Origin: Gammaproteobacteria bacterium
GTDB taxonomy: Bacteria; Pseudomonadota; Gammaproteobacteria; Steroidobacterales; JABDKV01
Length of the DNA stretch: 64,000 bases
Reading direction: 5' to 3'
Assembly: GCA_029862165.1 (NCBI GenBank)
Contig: JAOTXU010000003.1
Span: 62,001-126,000, forward strand
The notes under the pieces were generated by a model, which searched no databases, had not been told where the DNA came from, and was given only the letters and a program-made list of their open reading frames with translations. Position 1 is the first letter of the stretch. Each line of letters begins with the position of its first letter. Both the position numbers and the translations under genes were made by a program. Of the stretch, positions 19,623 to 28,376 are shown one piece after another.

Positions 19623-19931
19623 GGCGCTATTTGCAAATGGGGAAAAATATGTCGCATGCGAGTGTGATTATGTTTATCCGCCTAAACACTGATCATGCGA
19701 GAAACAACGAAGCGTGACGTAGATCGCATTCTGGTCGGCTGCTCCTGCACTAGTGTTCTTAGGTGGGTAGCGCGGCGCTGAATCGGCGGCCGGCGATTTG
19801 GGATCATGAAATGGCGTCGGTAATGCGGTGCAAGGATTGAACCGCCGAACTTAACCCATAACGTAGTCTGTCCGCGATGCGATTCCGGCATTTGCACGTG
19901 GGTTAATGTAAGGCGCAAGAGAGTATTTACG
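19623..19931. other. 309-bp upstream region of the Agl/Glt-like operon
   Basis: No gene is supported here. It should contain the promoter of the nine-gene operon that follows. A short minus-strand open frame covers part of it but has no recognisable similarity and runs into the next gene. No riboswitch pattern or strong terminator was found. Confidence 0.5.
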
Positions 19932-20462
19932 ATGTCCAGTCTCATCCGCAATTTAACGTTGCTATTGCTCGTTAGCAGCCCGGCGGCGTCTATCGTCGCG
20001 CAGGAGTTATCGGGAAACGATACGCGCAGCCTGGACGGACAAGTCCAGGAGATCAAGTCTGACGTATTGAACATCGCCTCAGAGCTCGGTGTTCTTGAAG
20101 AACGATTACTCTATCCATCAAATACGCAACTCGCAGTCTTTGTGTCAATGGCTGATGACGAGACTTTCCGACTCGACTCGGTACAGATCGAGATTAACGG
20201 CGAACCGGCGACACATCATATATACAGCTTCAAGGAACTCGAGGCACTGCAAAAGGGCGGGGTGCAACGTATATACACTGGCAACGTCGTTACCGGTGAA
20301 CATGAAATCGGTGTCACCATGATCGGCAAACTGAAGAACGGAAAAGACGTCAACCAATCAAACAGTTTCGTATTCGCTAAAGGTGTCAAACCAAAAGCAC
20401 TCGGCATCACCCTTGCCGGACAGGAATCTGGAAAAAGCGGAATCCAGGTCGGAGACTGGTAG
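19932..20462 (+). CDS. Conserved secreted protein, first gene of the Agl/Glt-like operon
   Basis: The first ~24 residues are a signal peptide (LTLLLLVSSPAASIVAQ). A short coiled-coil-like stretch follows (SLDGQVQEIKSDVLNIASEL), then a beta-rich part (~55-160) with TQLAVFVSMADDETFRLDSV and an immunoglobulin-like alternation of strands. A periplasmic location is expected. The function is not known. It ends 3 bp before the start of a TPR gene, so it is almost certainly co-transcribed with the channel complex downstream. It could be an accessory protein that couples the TPR proteins to the outer membrane. It has no catalytic motif. Confidence 0.8.
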   Translation: MSSLIRNLTLLLLVSSPAASIVAQELSGNDTRSLDGQVQEIKSDVLNIASELGVLEERLLYPSNTQLAVFVSMADDETFRLDSVQIEINGEPATHHIYSFKELEALQKGGVQRIYTGNVVTGEHEIGVTMIGKLKNGKDVNQSNSFVFAKGVKPKALGITLAGQESGKSGIQVGDW

Positions 20463-20465
20463 ATC

Positions 20466-22349
20466 ATGAGTCGGGCACCGTTCTCGGGGATCGGGCTCCT
20501 GCTGTTCGCCTGTTTGGCGACGAGTCCATGCATAGGTGGTGAGCTGAAGGATTTGTACTTCGGTGAGGCGCTTTTCTACGCCCACCAGGGACATTTCTTC
20601 GAAGCGCTGGAGCGCCTTGACACAGAGGTCAAGTTGCACGACGCGCTCGACGAACCGGAGTTAGACACCCTTCACTATCACATCGACGATGCCGAGTTTT
20701 CGCTTGGCGATTTTGAGCTGCGGTATCGAATGCATCATCGCGCCGGCCGGGCCATTAAGGCCGTTCTAGAGGGCGCCGTCGATGAAGTCATACGAAATGA
20801 TGCGGCCTATAGACTGGCCCGGATCCACTTTCAAAAGAGTCAGATGGCGGATGCGATGCGCGCGCTCGAACGGATCGATGGCGAAATCCCCGCATCGATT
20901 CGTGACGACATTGAATTCCTGCGGGCGAATGTATATCTGGCCCAGGGCAAACCGGCCGACGCCGTCGGGGCATTGAAGCGTCTGCAGGATTCCGACACCT
21001 TTGGCGGCTTTGCTGCCTACAATCTCGGCATCGCGTATCTGCAGGACGGACAGCAAGAAGCGGCGCTGACGCAATTGGACCGGGCCGGGCAGATCGCAAG
21101 CGACGATCCCGCCGAATTGGCGATCATGGATAAGTCGAATCTGGTGCTCGGCACGATGTTGCTCGATGCCGGCGAGTACGACAAAGCCATCCCTTTCTTG
21201 AACAGAGTACGTCTCGATGGACCGTTCTCTAATCAGGCGCTGCTCAGCTCTGGTTGGGCCAACATGTCGACGGGCGAACTCGAAAGAGCCGTGGTTCCCT
21301 GGAGCATTCTCGCCGAGCGCGAGGTTACCGATCCCGCGACACAGGAAGCCATGCTTGCGTTGCCCTATGCATACGGCCAATTGAGTGTGTATGGCCGAGC
21401 AGCCATCTCTTACGGTCGTGCATTGGACTCATTCAGCGCCGAAGTCGACAAGCTTAACGCGTCGATCGAAAGCATCAGAGAGGGTAAGTTTTTGCAGGCG
21501 CTGGTCCGTGAGGAAATACGTAAAGACAAGGACTGGGTTATCCGGTTGCGCTCACTGCCCGAGACACCCGAAACGTACTACCTGATGGAGTTACTGGCGA
21601 CGCACGACTTCCAGACCGGACTACAAAATTATCTGGATCTGGCTGACTTGCGCAGAAAGCTTGTCGCGTGGCAGACGAGTTTTGATTCCTTCGATGAAAT
21701 GGTCGATATCCGTTACGATCACTACGAACCGCTGCTGCCCGACGTGGACAATCAGTTTCGCGAATTTGATTCGAGAATGCGTCTGCGCATCGAGCAACAC
21801 AAAATGCTGGTCCAACGGCGTGATGACTTGCTCACAGCGCCACGGCCCGAATTTCTGGCGACACCGGACGAACAGGCGGTCCTCGAACAAATCGAAAATA
21901 TCGAGACGCGACTGCAGGGTTTCGACACGCTCGCGGCCGATTCCGCCATGCAACGCGCTCGTCGCCTGAAGGGTTTGCTGTCATGGACGCTTGAAACGCA
22001 ATATCACGAACGTTTGACTACATTCGACCGCAATCTGCGTGGTCTCGACGAGGTAATGGCAGTCGCGCAAAAACAATACGACCAGTATGTCCGCGCTCGG
22101 CAGGCTGCCACACACAGCTATGTAGGCTATGAAAAACCAATCGAGCGTCTAAGGGCGCAGGCAGGACAGGCCGTCGACAAAATCGACTTGCTCATGGCGC
22201 GCCAGGGACGCTTGCTGGAGGTCGTGGCTATCGAGGAACTGGTCGCGCGCCGCGGTCGCCTGGAAAATTACGGAGACAAAGCACGCTTTGCACTCGCTGA
22301 CAGCTATGACCGCGCCACGCAGAGCCAGGCCAGGAGAGATGAGCCGTGA
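20466..22349 (+). CDS. Periplasmic TPR protein (GltC-like)
   Basis: A signal peptide (GIGLLLFACLATSPCIGG) is followed by several tetratricopeptide repeats between ~30 and ~330, such as AAYRLARIHFQKSQMADAMR, ANVYLAQGKPADAVGALKRL and NLGIAYLQDGQQEAALTQL. The C-terminal ~270 residues are long charged helices with coiled-coil character. TPR proteins build scaffolds; in the Agl-Glt machinery of myxobacteria several TPR proteins span the periplasm. Here the gene overlaps the next by four bases (GTGA), implying coupled translation. Assignment as GltC-like rests on size, layout and gene order, not on a proven match. Confidence 0.85.
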   Translation: MSRAPFSGIGLLLFACLATSPCIGGELKDLYFGEALFYAHQGHFFEALERLDTEVKLHDALDEPELDTLHYHIDDAEFSLGDFELRYRMHHRAGRAIKAVLEGAVDEVIRNDAAYRLARIHFQKSQMADAMRALERIDGEIPASIRDDIEFLRANVYLAQGKPADAVGALKRLQDSDTFGGFAAYNLGIAYLQDGQQEAALTQLDRAGQIASDDPAELAIMDKSNLVLGTMLLDAGEYDKAIPFLNRVRLDGPFSNQALLSSGWANMSTGELERAVVPWSILAEREVTDPATQEAMLALPYAYGQLSVYGRAAISYGRALDSFSAEVDKLNASIESIREGKFLQALVREEIRKDKDWVIRLRSLPETPETYYLMELLATHDFQTGLQNYLDLADLRRKLVAWQTSFDSFDEMVDIRYDHYEPLLPDVDNQFREFDSRMRLRIEQHKMLVQRRDDLLTAPRPEFLATPDEQAVLEQIENIETRLQGFDTLAADSAMQRARRLKGLLSWTLETQYHERLTTFDRNLRGLDEVMAVAQKQYDQYVRARQAATHSYVGYEKPIERLRAQAGQAVDKIDLLMARQGRLLEVVAIEELVARRGRLENYGDKARFALADSYDRATQSQARRDEP

Positions 22350-25300
22350 AGCGACTGCATCCCGTAATTCTTGTGTCGGTTTCAATGAGCCTCTTTGCCT
22401 GCACGACAGGCAGCCGGCAAGGTACGCTTGGCGAGTTGCAACAGGTACAGGCAGATGTCGAAGAGGTGTACCTGGACGATAGTCTCAACCGCGCAGCGCA
22501 AAGTTATCGTCGATACCTGGACGAGACCTCAGAGAGTGCACGGACGCCCGAAGCCATGCGACGTCTCGCGGATTTGCAGCTCGAACAAGAATACGGTGTC
22601 ATTGGCGGCGGTGGGCAGTTCGTGGAGATGGCGGCGCCCGAAACCGCGGCCCAGTCCGAGTTGACCGGCGTCGGCAAGCAAACCGAAGGTTCGATCGAAC
22701 TTTCTGAATCCGAGCAGGAATTTGAGCAGCGCGCTACGCGTCGCGAGCAGCTGTTGTCCAACACAACAGGATTTGACGAGCAGCTGCCGGATACAGATGG
22801 AGCGGTCCCAGCGGGCCCGCGTGAAGCAATCCAGACTTACTGGAAGATACTGAAGGCCTACCCTAACTACGAGCGTAACGATCAGGTGCTCTATCAGCTG
22901 TCACGAGCCTATGACGAAATTGGTGAGCCCGACAAAGCGATGTCTGTCATGGACCAGCTGGTGGCAGGATACCCGTACTCTAAGTTTGTCGATGAAGTCC
23001 ATTTCCGGCGTGGCGAGTATTTCTTCGTCAGAAAAAAGTATCGCGACGCGGAAGAGGCTTATGGTTCGATTATTAACGTGGGTGACACGTCGTCTTACTA
23101 CGAGCTTGCTTTGTACAAACTGGGATGGACATTGTACAAGCAGGAATTTTACGAGGAGGCGCTGCACAAATACGTCGCGATGCTCGATTACCGTCAGTCA
23201 ATCGGCTATGACTTTGATCCCGATCAAGAACAGGAAGATGAACTCCGCGTAGCTGATACCTTTCGCGTCATCAGTCTGAGCTTTTCGAACCTTGGCGAGC
23301 CCGGCGTTGTCGACGAGTACTTTTCCGAACACGGTCACCGCGGTTACGCGGACAAAATCTACGGAAACTTGGGCGAATTCTATTTCGGCAAGCTGCGTTA
23401 CGACGATGCCGCATCGGTCTACAAGTCATTCATAAAACTGAATCCCTATCACAAGGTATCTCCGCATTTCAGTATGCGTGTCGTCGAAATCTACGGCGAA
23501 GCGGGATTCTCGAAGCTCGTGGTGGAATCCAAAAAGGAATTCGCGACCATTTATGCGCTGGACGCAGAATACTGGGAGTATTTCGACGTCGAGAATTCGC
23601 CGGAAGTCGTGGGCTTTCTCAAAACGAATCTTACCGACCTGGCCGGTCACTACCACGCGCTCTACCAGAACGAAGACTTGATCGACGAGCAGCCCGCTAA
23701 TTTTAACGCAGCGCATCGCTGGTACGGCCAGTTCCTGCAATCGTTCCCGATGGCCAGCGAGTCGCCACAGATCAACTATCAGCTGGCCGACCTTTTGTTA
23801 GAGAACGAGAACTTTAGCGAAGCGGCCAGGGAATACGAACGCACCGCTTATGAATATGAGCCGCACGAACAGGAAGCCGCGGCCGGTTATGCCGCCATTT
23901 TTGCGCACCGCCAAAACCTCGATATCGCAACTGATGCGCAGCGGTTAGATGCCATGCAGGCTACCGTTACGAGTTCGCTCAGGTTCGCGGAGGCTTTCCA
24001 GCAACACGAGCAGGCGCCCGTCGTGCTGGGTGCTGCCGCCGATATTCTCTATGAGATGGAGGATTTTCAACTCGCAATCGACACGGCGCACAAACTTGTC
24101 GATCGGTATCCTGCTGCGGATGAAACGTTGCGCCGCTCGGCCTGGGCTGTCGTCGCGCACTCGTCGATCGATCTGGCTGAGTATCAAAACGCCGAGCTTG
24201 CATATTTGCATGTGCTTGAACTGACAGCAGACGACGACGAATCGAAACCCGCTGTAATTGATGGTCTGGCGGCCGCCATTTACAAACAGGGCGAGGCGGC
24301 AAATGTCCTCGAGGACTATCAGGCCGCGGCGGATCATTTTCTCAGAATCAAAACGGCCGCACCGAGTTCGACTATACGGAGCGCTGCTGAATATGATGCG
24401 GCGGCAGCATTGATGAAACTTCAGGACTGGGTCACGGCGTCTGCGGTGCTCGAGGAATTTCGAACAAATCACCCGGAACACAAATTACAGTCGGAGGCGA
24501 CCAAGAATCTTGCGTTCGTATACCGTGAAAGCGGTCAGATCGAGCGGTCGGCCGCCGAGCACGAGAGAATTGCCGCGGAGTCGACAGACACGGGGTTAAG
24601 CCGCGAAGCGTTGCTGACCGCCGGCGAGCTGTATGACGAGGTGAAGCATGTTGCAGACGCTGTTCGGGTATATCAGCGCTACGTGACCGAGTATCCGGTA
24701 CCCCTCGATGTGGCAATGGAAACACGCTCGCGGCTCGCCAAAATATTCGAGGCCGAATCCGACTATGGGCAGTACCACGCGCAGCTGCGTGAAATCGTCG
24801 CCGTGGACCGCAATGCCGGCAACGAGCGCACGGATCGCAGCAGGTATCTTGCGGCCAAGGCTGCTTTGGTGCTCGCCGAACTCAGCTACGAGGCGTTCGC
24901 GAGTCTGAATATCGTACAGCCGATCGAAACGAGCCTCGCAGAAAAGCAATTGAGTATGGATGCAGCGATGTTAGCACTCGAATCGCTGGTCGATTATGAA
25001 GTCGCGGAAGTAACGGCTGCAGCGACCTATTACATTGCCGAGACTTACCTGAATTTCAGTAAATCACTTCTGAACTCCGATCGTCCGACGGATCTGAGCA
25101 AGGCGGAGATGGTCGACTACGAGATGGCCCTTGAGGAAGAGTCATTTCCATTTGAGGAACGGGCCATTGACGTGCATGAATCGAACTTTGAGTTGCTTGC
25201 AGGCGGCGTATATAACCCATGGGTGCAAAATAGCCTCGACAAGTTGACAGTACTTATGCCCGGGCGCTACGCGAAGAAAGAGATCAGTGCCGGTTTCGTG

Positions 25301-25453
25301 GGATCAGTCGATATGTATGCATACCGGATGCCGATAGCGCCAACCAGCATCGAGGAGCAAAACGATGTCGGGCTTTCGGAGCCGGGCGAGCTTGAACAAC
25401 CGCAGCCGGGTACCGTGCGGACATCGAGTGCTTTGGATAGCGATCTGAACTAG
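22346..25453 (+). CDS. Very large TPR lipoprotein (GltD/AgmU-like)
   Basis: The GTG start at 22346 overlaps the stop of the previous gene. The signal ends in a lipobox LFAC (Cys19), so a lipid anchor is expected, probably in the outer membrane. The remaining ~1015 residues are almost entirely helical repeats of the TPR class, e.g. DQVLYQLSRAYDEIGEPDKA, FYFGKLRYDDAASVYKSFI, INYQLADLLLENENFSEAA and LTAGELYDEVKHVADAVRVY. Long TPR solenoids serve as protein-protein scaffolds. The position between two other TPR genes and ahead of TolQ/ExbD genes matches the arrangement of AgmU/GltD-type proteins. No enzymatic domain is present. The C-terminal 50 residues are acidic and disordered. Confidence 0.87.
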   Translation: MKRLHPVILVSVSMSLFACTTGSRQGTLGELQQVQADVEEVYLDDSLNRAAQSYRRYLDETSESARTPEAMRRLADLQLEQEYGVIGGGGQFVEMAAPETAAQSELTGVGKQTEGSIELSESEQEFEQRATRREQLLSNTTGFDEQLPDTDGAVPAGPREAIQTYWKILKAYPNYERNDQVLYQLSRAYDEIGEPDKAMSVMDQLVAGYPYSKFVDEVHFRRGEYFFVRKKYRDAEEAYGSIINVGDTSSYYELALYKLGWTLYKQEFYEEALHKYVAMLDYRQSIGYDFDPDQEQEDELRVADTFRVISLSFSNLGEPGVVDEYFSEHGHRGYADKIYGNLGEFYFGKLRYDDAASVYKSFIKLNPYHKVSPHFSMRVVEIYGEAGFSKLVVESKKEFATIYALDAEYWEYFDVENSPEVVGFLKTNLTDLAGHYHALYQNEDLIDEQPANFNAAHRWYGQFLQSFPMASESPQINYQLADLLLENENFSEAAREYERTAYEYEPHEQEAAAGYAAIFAHRQNLDIATDAQRLDAMQATVTSSLRFAEAFQQHEQAPVVLGAAADILYEMEDFQLAIDTAHKLVDRYPAADETLRRSAWAVVAHSSIDLAEYQNAELAYLHVLELTADDDESKPAVIDGLAAAIYKQGEAANVLEDYQAAADHFLRIKTAAPSSTIRSAAEYDAAAALMKLQDWVTASAVLEEFRTNHPEHKLQSEATKNLAFVYRESGQIERSAAEHERIAAESTDTGLSREALLTAGELYDEVKHVADAVRVYQRYVTEYPVPLDVAMETRSRLAKIFEAESDYGQYHAQLREIVAVDRNAGNERTDRSRYLAAKAALVLAELSYEAFASLNIVQPIETSLAEKQLSMDAAMLALESLVDYEVAEVTAAATYYIAETYLNFSKSLLNSDRPTDLSKAEMVDYEMALEEESFPFEERAIDVHESNFELLAGGVYNPWVQNSLDKLTVLMPGRYAKKEISAGFVGSVDMYAYRMPIAPTSIEEQNDVGLSEPGELEQPQPGTVRTSSALDSDLN

Positions 25454-25471
25454 TTATTAAAGAAAGCATTT

Positions 25472-26122
25472 ATGATCTCAGCAAATTCAGCTCAAAAACA
25501 AAACTGTAAATGCCGTGGCGCATCGCTGGTGGTAGCCGCGTTCTTTGTCTCCGCCTGTGCTTCGACAGGGCCTTCGAGTACGCCGGCACACATCGAAATC
25601 CAGGAAGCAGTGGGATTCACGATTACCGAAAAGGCGCACATTAGTAACAATGTGCGTACCGAATATGAGGATGCGCTGGCACTAATCGAGCAGGGCAACC
25701 CTGATCAGGGTGTTGCAAAACTCGAGGCAGTCGTCGAAGCAGCGCCTCATTTGAGCGCGCCGAGCATCGATCTCGGTGTTGCATATCATCGGGCCGGCAA
25801 TCTCGAAGCAGCCGAAACCAATCTGCTGCTGGCGCTCGAGGCAAACCCGAATCATCCTATCGCGCATAACGAGTTGGGTATTGTCTATCGAAAAGTCGGG
25901 CGTTTTGCCGAGGCGCGGCAAAGCTATGAAGCCGCACTCGAAATATATCCTGGCTATCACTATGCCCGACGCAACCTAGCCGTCCTTTGCGATTTGTATC
26001 TTGCTGACCTCAACTGCGCGCTGGATAACTATGAAGCGTATATGGCGACCGTACCCGGCGACGAAGAAGCTTCGATTTGGATCGCTGACATTCGCATGCG
26101 CATGGGTCAGTCGGAGGAATAA
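25472..26122 (+). CDS. Small TPR lipoprotein (GltE/AglT-like)
   Basis: The signal peptide ends at a lipobox VSAC (~residue 28). Residues ~50-200 contain three to four TPR units (DALALIEQGNPDQGVAKLEA, DLGVAYHRAGNLEAAETNLL, ELGIVYRKVGRFAEARQSYE). The fold and size agree with outer-membrane TPR lipoproteins such as PilF or AglT/GltE. The next gene starts on the last base of its stop codon, and the preceding gap is only 18 bp. In the proposed complex it would be the short outer-membrane-anchored partner of the large TPR protein. Direct function is not shown by the sequence. Confidence 0.85.
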   Translation: MISANSAQKQNCKCRGASLVVAAFFVSACASTGPSSTPAHIEIQEAVGFTITEKAHISNNVRTEYEDALALIEQGNPDQGVAKLEAVVEAAPHLSAPSIDLGVAYHRAGNLEAAETNLLLALEANPNHPIAHNELGIVYRKVGRFAEARQSYEAALEIYPGYHYARRNLAVLCDLYLADLNCALDNYEAYMATVPGDEEASIWIADIRMRMGQSEE

Positions 26123-26469
26123 TGTTGAGATCACTCTTGTTAAGCGCAACTCTGATGTTCGCCAGCGTGACTGCGATTGCCGACGAAGCGTTGGATGATG
26201 CGACAGATGAAGCGACAGATGAGGCGACTCAGGAGACACAACCGGCAACGGCGCAGGGAGATGGCATCGAGAAACCGAAGACGATGTCCGGGATGTCGAT
26301 TCTGGGCAACGAGGAGGCACCAAAATCCCTCGTCATCATCCCCTGGAAATCATCCGAACTCGGCGACGACATCAAGCTTTCCGACACACTCGACGACCGG
26401 GCGAGACCAGTTGATAAGGAAGTTTTCTTACGCGAACTAGGTTTTTATTTGATCCGCTCCGGCAAGTAA
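26122..26469 (+). CDS. Small secreted acidic protein of the Agl/Glt-like operon
   Basis: The 115-residue product has a signal peptide (LLLSATLMFASVTAIA) followed by an acidic, Thr-rich repeat (DDATDEATDEATQET) and a conserved-looking C-terminal half (KSLVIIPWKSSELGDDIKLS ... FLRELGFYLIRSGK). No family is recognised. Its start overlaps the previous stop by one base, which places it firmly in the operon. It may be a small periplasmic linker or stabiliser of the complex; this is inference from context only. After it a 216-bp gap precedes the channel genes, which could hold an internal promoter. Confidence 0.75.
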   Translation: MLRSLLLSATLMFASVTAIADEALDDATDEATDEATQETQPATAQGDGIEKPKTMSGMSILGNEEAPKSLVIIPWKSSELGDDIKLSDTLDDRARPVDKEVFLRELGFYLIRSGK

Positions 26470-26685
26470 CAGACCAGGGGTCGGCAACGACTTCGTTTTT
26501 CACCCAGCTTGCACAAAAAAACAATATGGAAAATCGGGTGAGGCGATTTCAAGAAAATAACGTTGAGTTTAGCCGACATCTAGCGTGAACGTGGACTGCG
26601 TCACATTCAATGTCGTGATCGAGCACTATTCTTGCTCATGTCGTTGGGGAGTACCCAATGCATTTTGTCAAACGAGGATTTGGTA

Positions 26686-27348
26686 ATGGACTTCTTCTAT
26701 TCGGCTGTAGGGTTTTTCACATCGGGTGGCGCATTCATGTATCCGATACTAATTGTTTTTGCCGTGGGACTTGCCATAGCAGTCGAACGCTACGTCACGC
26801 TGACGATGGTAACGCGCAAGAACCAGGCGGTTTGGAGTGAAGTACAACCGCTACTTGCCAATGGTAATTTCGACGAGGTTCGGAAAAAAACCGGTAAGGA
26901 TGAATCTACAATTTCTCAGGTTCTGAACATGGGTCTGGCCTTGCAGGGTGCTGTCCGGCGACGCGATGACATAGAAATCGCCATGGAGGAGAGCATGATG
27001 GAAATTGTTCCGCGGCTCGAGAAACGCACGCCATACGTGGCACTGGCGTCGAGTATCGCCACACTGCTCGGGTTGCTAGGCACGATCATGGGCCTGATTC
27101 AGGCGTTCACGGCGGTCGCCAATGCAAATCCGGCTGAGAAGGCCGATCTGTTGTCGGCCAGTATTTCAGTTGCCATGAATACAACAGCGTTTGGACTCAT
27201 GGTGGCCATACCGCTACTCATTACGCACGCGATACTAACCAGCAAGACCGGGGATATCGTCGATAGTCTCGAAATGGCGACGGTCAAGGCGCTCAACGTA
27301 TTCTCCAGACGGGCGAAGCGTACGGTTCCGGTTGCTGCTGCGGCCTAG
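26686..27348 (+). CDS. MotA/TolQ/ExbB family proton channel (AglR-like)
   Basis: The protein has the three-helix layout of the TolQ/ExbB family: one N-terminal membrane helix (MYPILIVFAVGLAIAVERYV), a cytoplasmic loop, and two C-terminal helices (LASSIATLLGLLGTIMGLIQ and ISVAMNTTAFGLMVAIPLLI) holding the conserved GLLGTxxG and NTTAxGLxxAIP motifs. It should form a pentameric channel that, with ExbD-type partners, turns proton flow into mechanical work. The ATG at 26686 is preceded by GAGG; an upstream ATG at 26632 in frame lacks a good site. The protein is 220 residues. It starts a tight run with two ExbD genes and the TonB-like gene. Confidence 0.93.
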   Translation: MDFFYSAVGFFTSGGAFMYPILIVFAVGLAIAVERYVTLTMVTRKNQAVWSEVQPLLANGNFDEVRKKTGKDESTISQVLNMGLALQGAVRRRDDIEIAMEESMMEIVPRLEKRTPYVALASSIATLLGLLGTIMGLIQAFTAVANANPAEKADLLSASISVAMNTTAFGLMVAIPLLITHAILTSKTGDIVDSLEMATVKALNVFSRRAKRTVPVAAAA

Positions 27349-27353
27349 CCGAC

Positions 27354-27860
27354 ATGGCCAGACGGCATCATTACAAGCGGCGACACAAAACCGCCGCGCA
27401 TGAGCTCGATGTAACCACCTTTCTGAACCTTATGGTGGTGCTCGTGCCTTTTCTGCTGATCACGGCGGTTTTTTCCAGACTGACCATCATCGAGCTCAAC
27501 CTTCCGAGTACGGCAGGTGGACCGTCGACCAGTGCAGATAGCTTCCGCGTCGAGGTTATTGTCAGGGAACATGGTATCGAGATTAGCAATGGCAAGGAGA
27601 TTATCGCCGCGATACCCAACACGGACGAAGACTTCGATTTGCCGACACTGTCCGATTACATGGTTCAACTCAAGAGACAGTATCCGGAACACGACGCCGT
27701 ATCGGTGTTAATGGAGGCGCAGATTCCCTACGACTATCTCATCCAGGTCATGGACATCGTAAGGAGCATTGAAGTCCCGATCGAAAGCGTAGATGAGGAC
27801 GAACAAGAGTATGAGTTAGTCGCCTTGTTCTCGGAGATATCTGTTGGAGACGCGCCATGA
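27354..27860 (+). CDS. ExbD/TolR family protein 1 (membrane Asp replaced by Asn)
   Basis: A basic N-terminus is followed by a single membrane helix (FLNLMVVLVPFLLITAVF) and a periplasmic domain (~50-168), the ExbD/TolR layout. In family members the helix starts with a pattern like NVTPxxDVM, where the Asp carries protons. Here the aligned stretch is DVTTFLNLM, placing Asn25 at the proton-carrying position, with Asp19 one turn earlier. This copy may therefore be structural rather than proton-conducting. It starts 5 bp after the channel gene and overlaps the next ExbD gene by four bases (ATGA). It is 168 residues, normal for the family. Confidence 0.9.
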   Translation: MARRHHYKRRHKTAAHELDVTTFLNLMVVLVPFLLITAVFSRLTIIELNLPSTAGGPSTSADSFRVEVIVREHGIEISNGKEIIAAIPNTDEDFDLPTLSDYMVQLKRQYPEHDAVSVLMEAQIPYDYLIQVMDIVRSIEVPIESVDEDEQEYELVALFSEISVGDAP

Positions 27861-28366
27861 GAGGCTCTTCACGCAGAATCCAGCGCATGTCGCGAAATCG
27901 GGTCAAGATCACAAAAATGAATCTGACGTCACTGATGGACGTTTTCACAATTCTTGTGTTCTTTTTGTTGGTGAACTCCGGATCTGTCGAAGTGATGGAA
28001 GCACCCAAGAACGTAGCGCTGCCCGAAGCGCAGGTCGAAGCTAAGCCGCGCGAAACCGTGGCAATCTTTGTGAGTCCGGAAGACGTGTTAGTGCAAGGAG
28101 AGATCGTTGCCAAAGTCGCGGATATCCTCGAAGGGCAAACGGCAAGTTACAACCCTATTGTGACGCGTCTCGGAGAGTTGCGAGGAAGCGTCATCGGGCC
28201 GAGCACGATGGCTGCCGCGGAAAGTCAGGAGGTCACGATCCTGGCCGATAAATCGGTTCCCTTCATAGTCGTCAGGAAAATCATGTCGCTTTGCACCAGC
28301 GAAGGTTACGAAAACGTCTCCCTGGCTGTTGTTCAAAAAGAATCGCGAGTCGCGGCCAACCAGTGA
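27857..28366 (+). CDS. ExbD/TolR family protein 2 (canonical membrane Asp)
   Basis: This 169-residue paralogue has a basic N-terminus, one membrane helix (MDVFTILVFFLLVNSG) and a periplasmic domain. The pattern MNLTSLMDVF keeps the proton-carrying aspartate, Asp28. In the myxobacterial motor the equivalent Asp of AglQ is known to be essential for function. The start overlaps the stop of the first ExbD gene (ATGA), so the two are made together and probably form a heterodimer inside the channel pentamer. It is followed closely by the TonB-like gene. Confidence 0.92.
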   Translation: MRGSSRRIQRMSRNRVKITKMNLTSLMDVFTILVFFLLVNSGSVEVMEAPKNVALPEAQVEAKPRETVAIFVSPEDVLVQGEIVAKVADILEGQTASYNPIVTRLGELRGSVIGPSTMAAAESQEVTILADKSVPFIVVRKIMSLCTSEGYENVSLAVVQKESRVAANQ

Positions 28367-28376
28367 TGGTAATGCA

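Noticed and set aside
19682-20074. Minus-strand frame of 130 residues upstream of the envelope operon
   Set aside because: It runs into the start of the secreted-protein gene on the other strand and has no ribosome-binding site or recognisable content.
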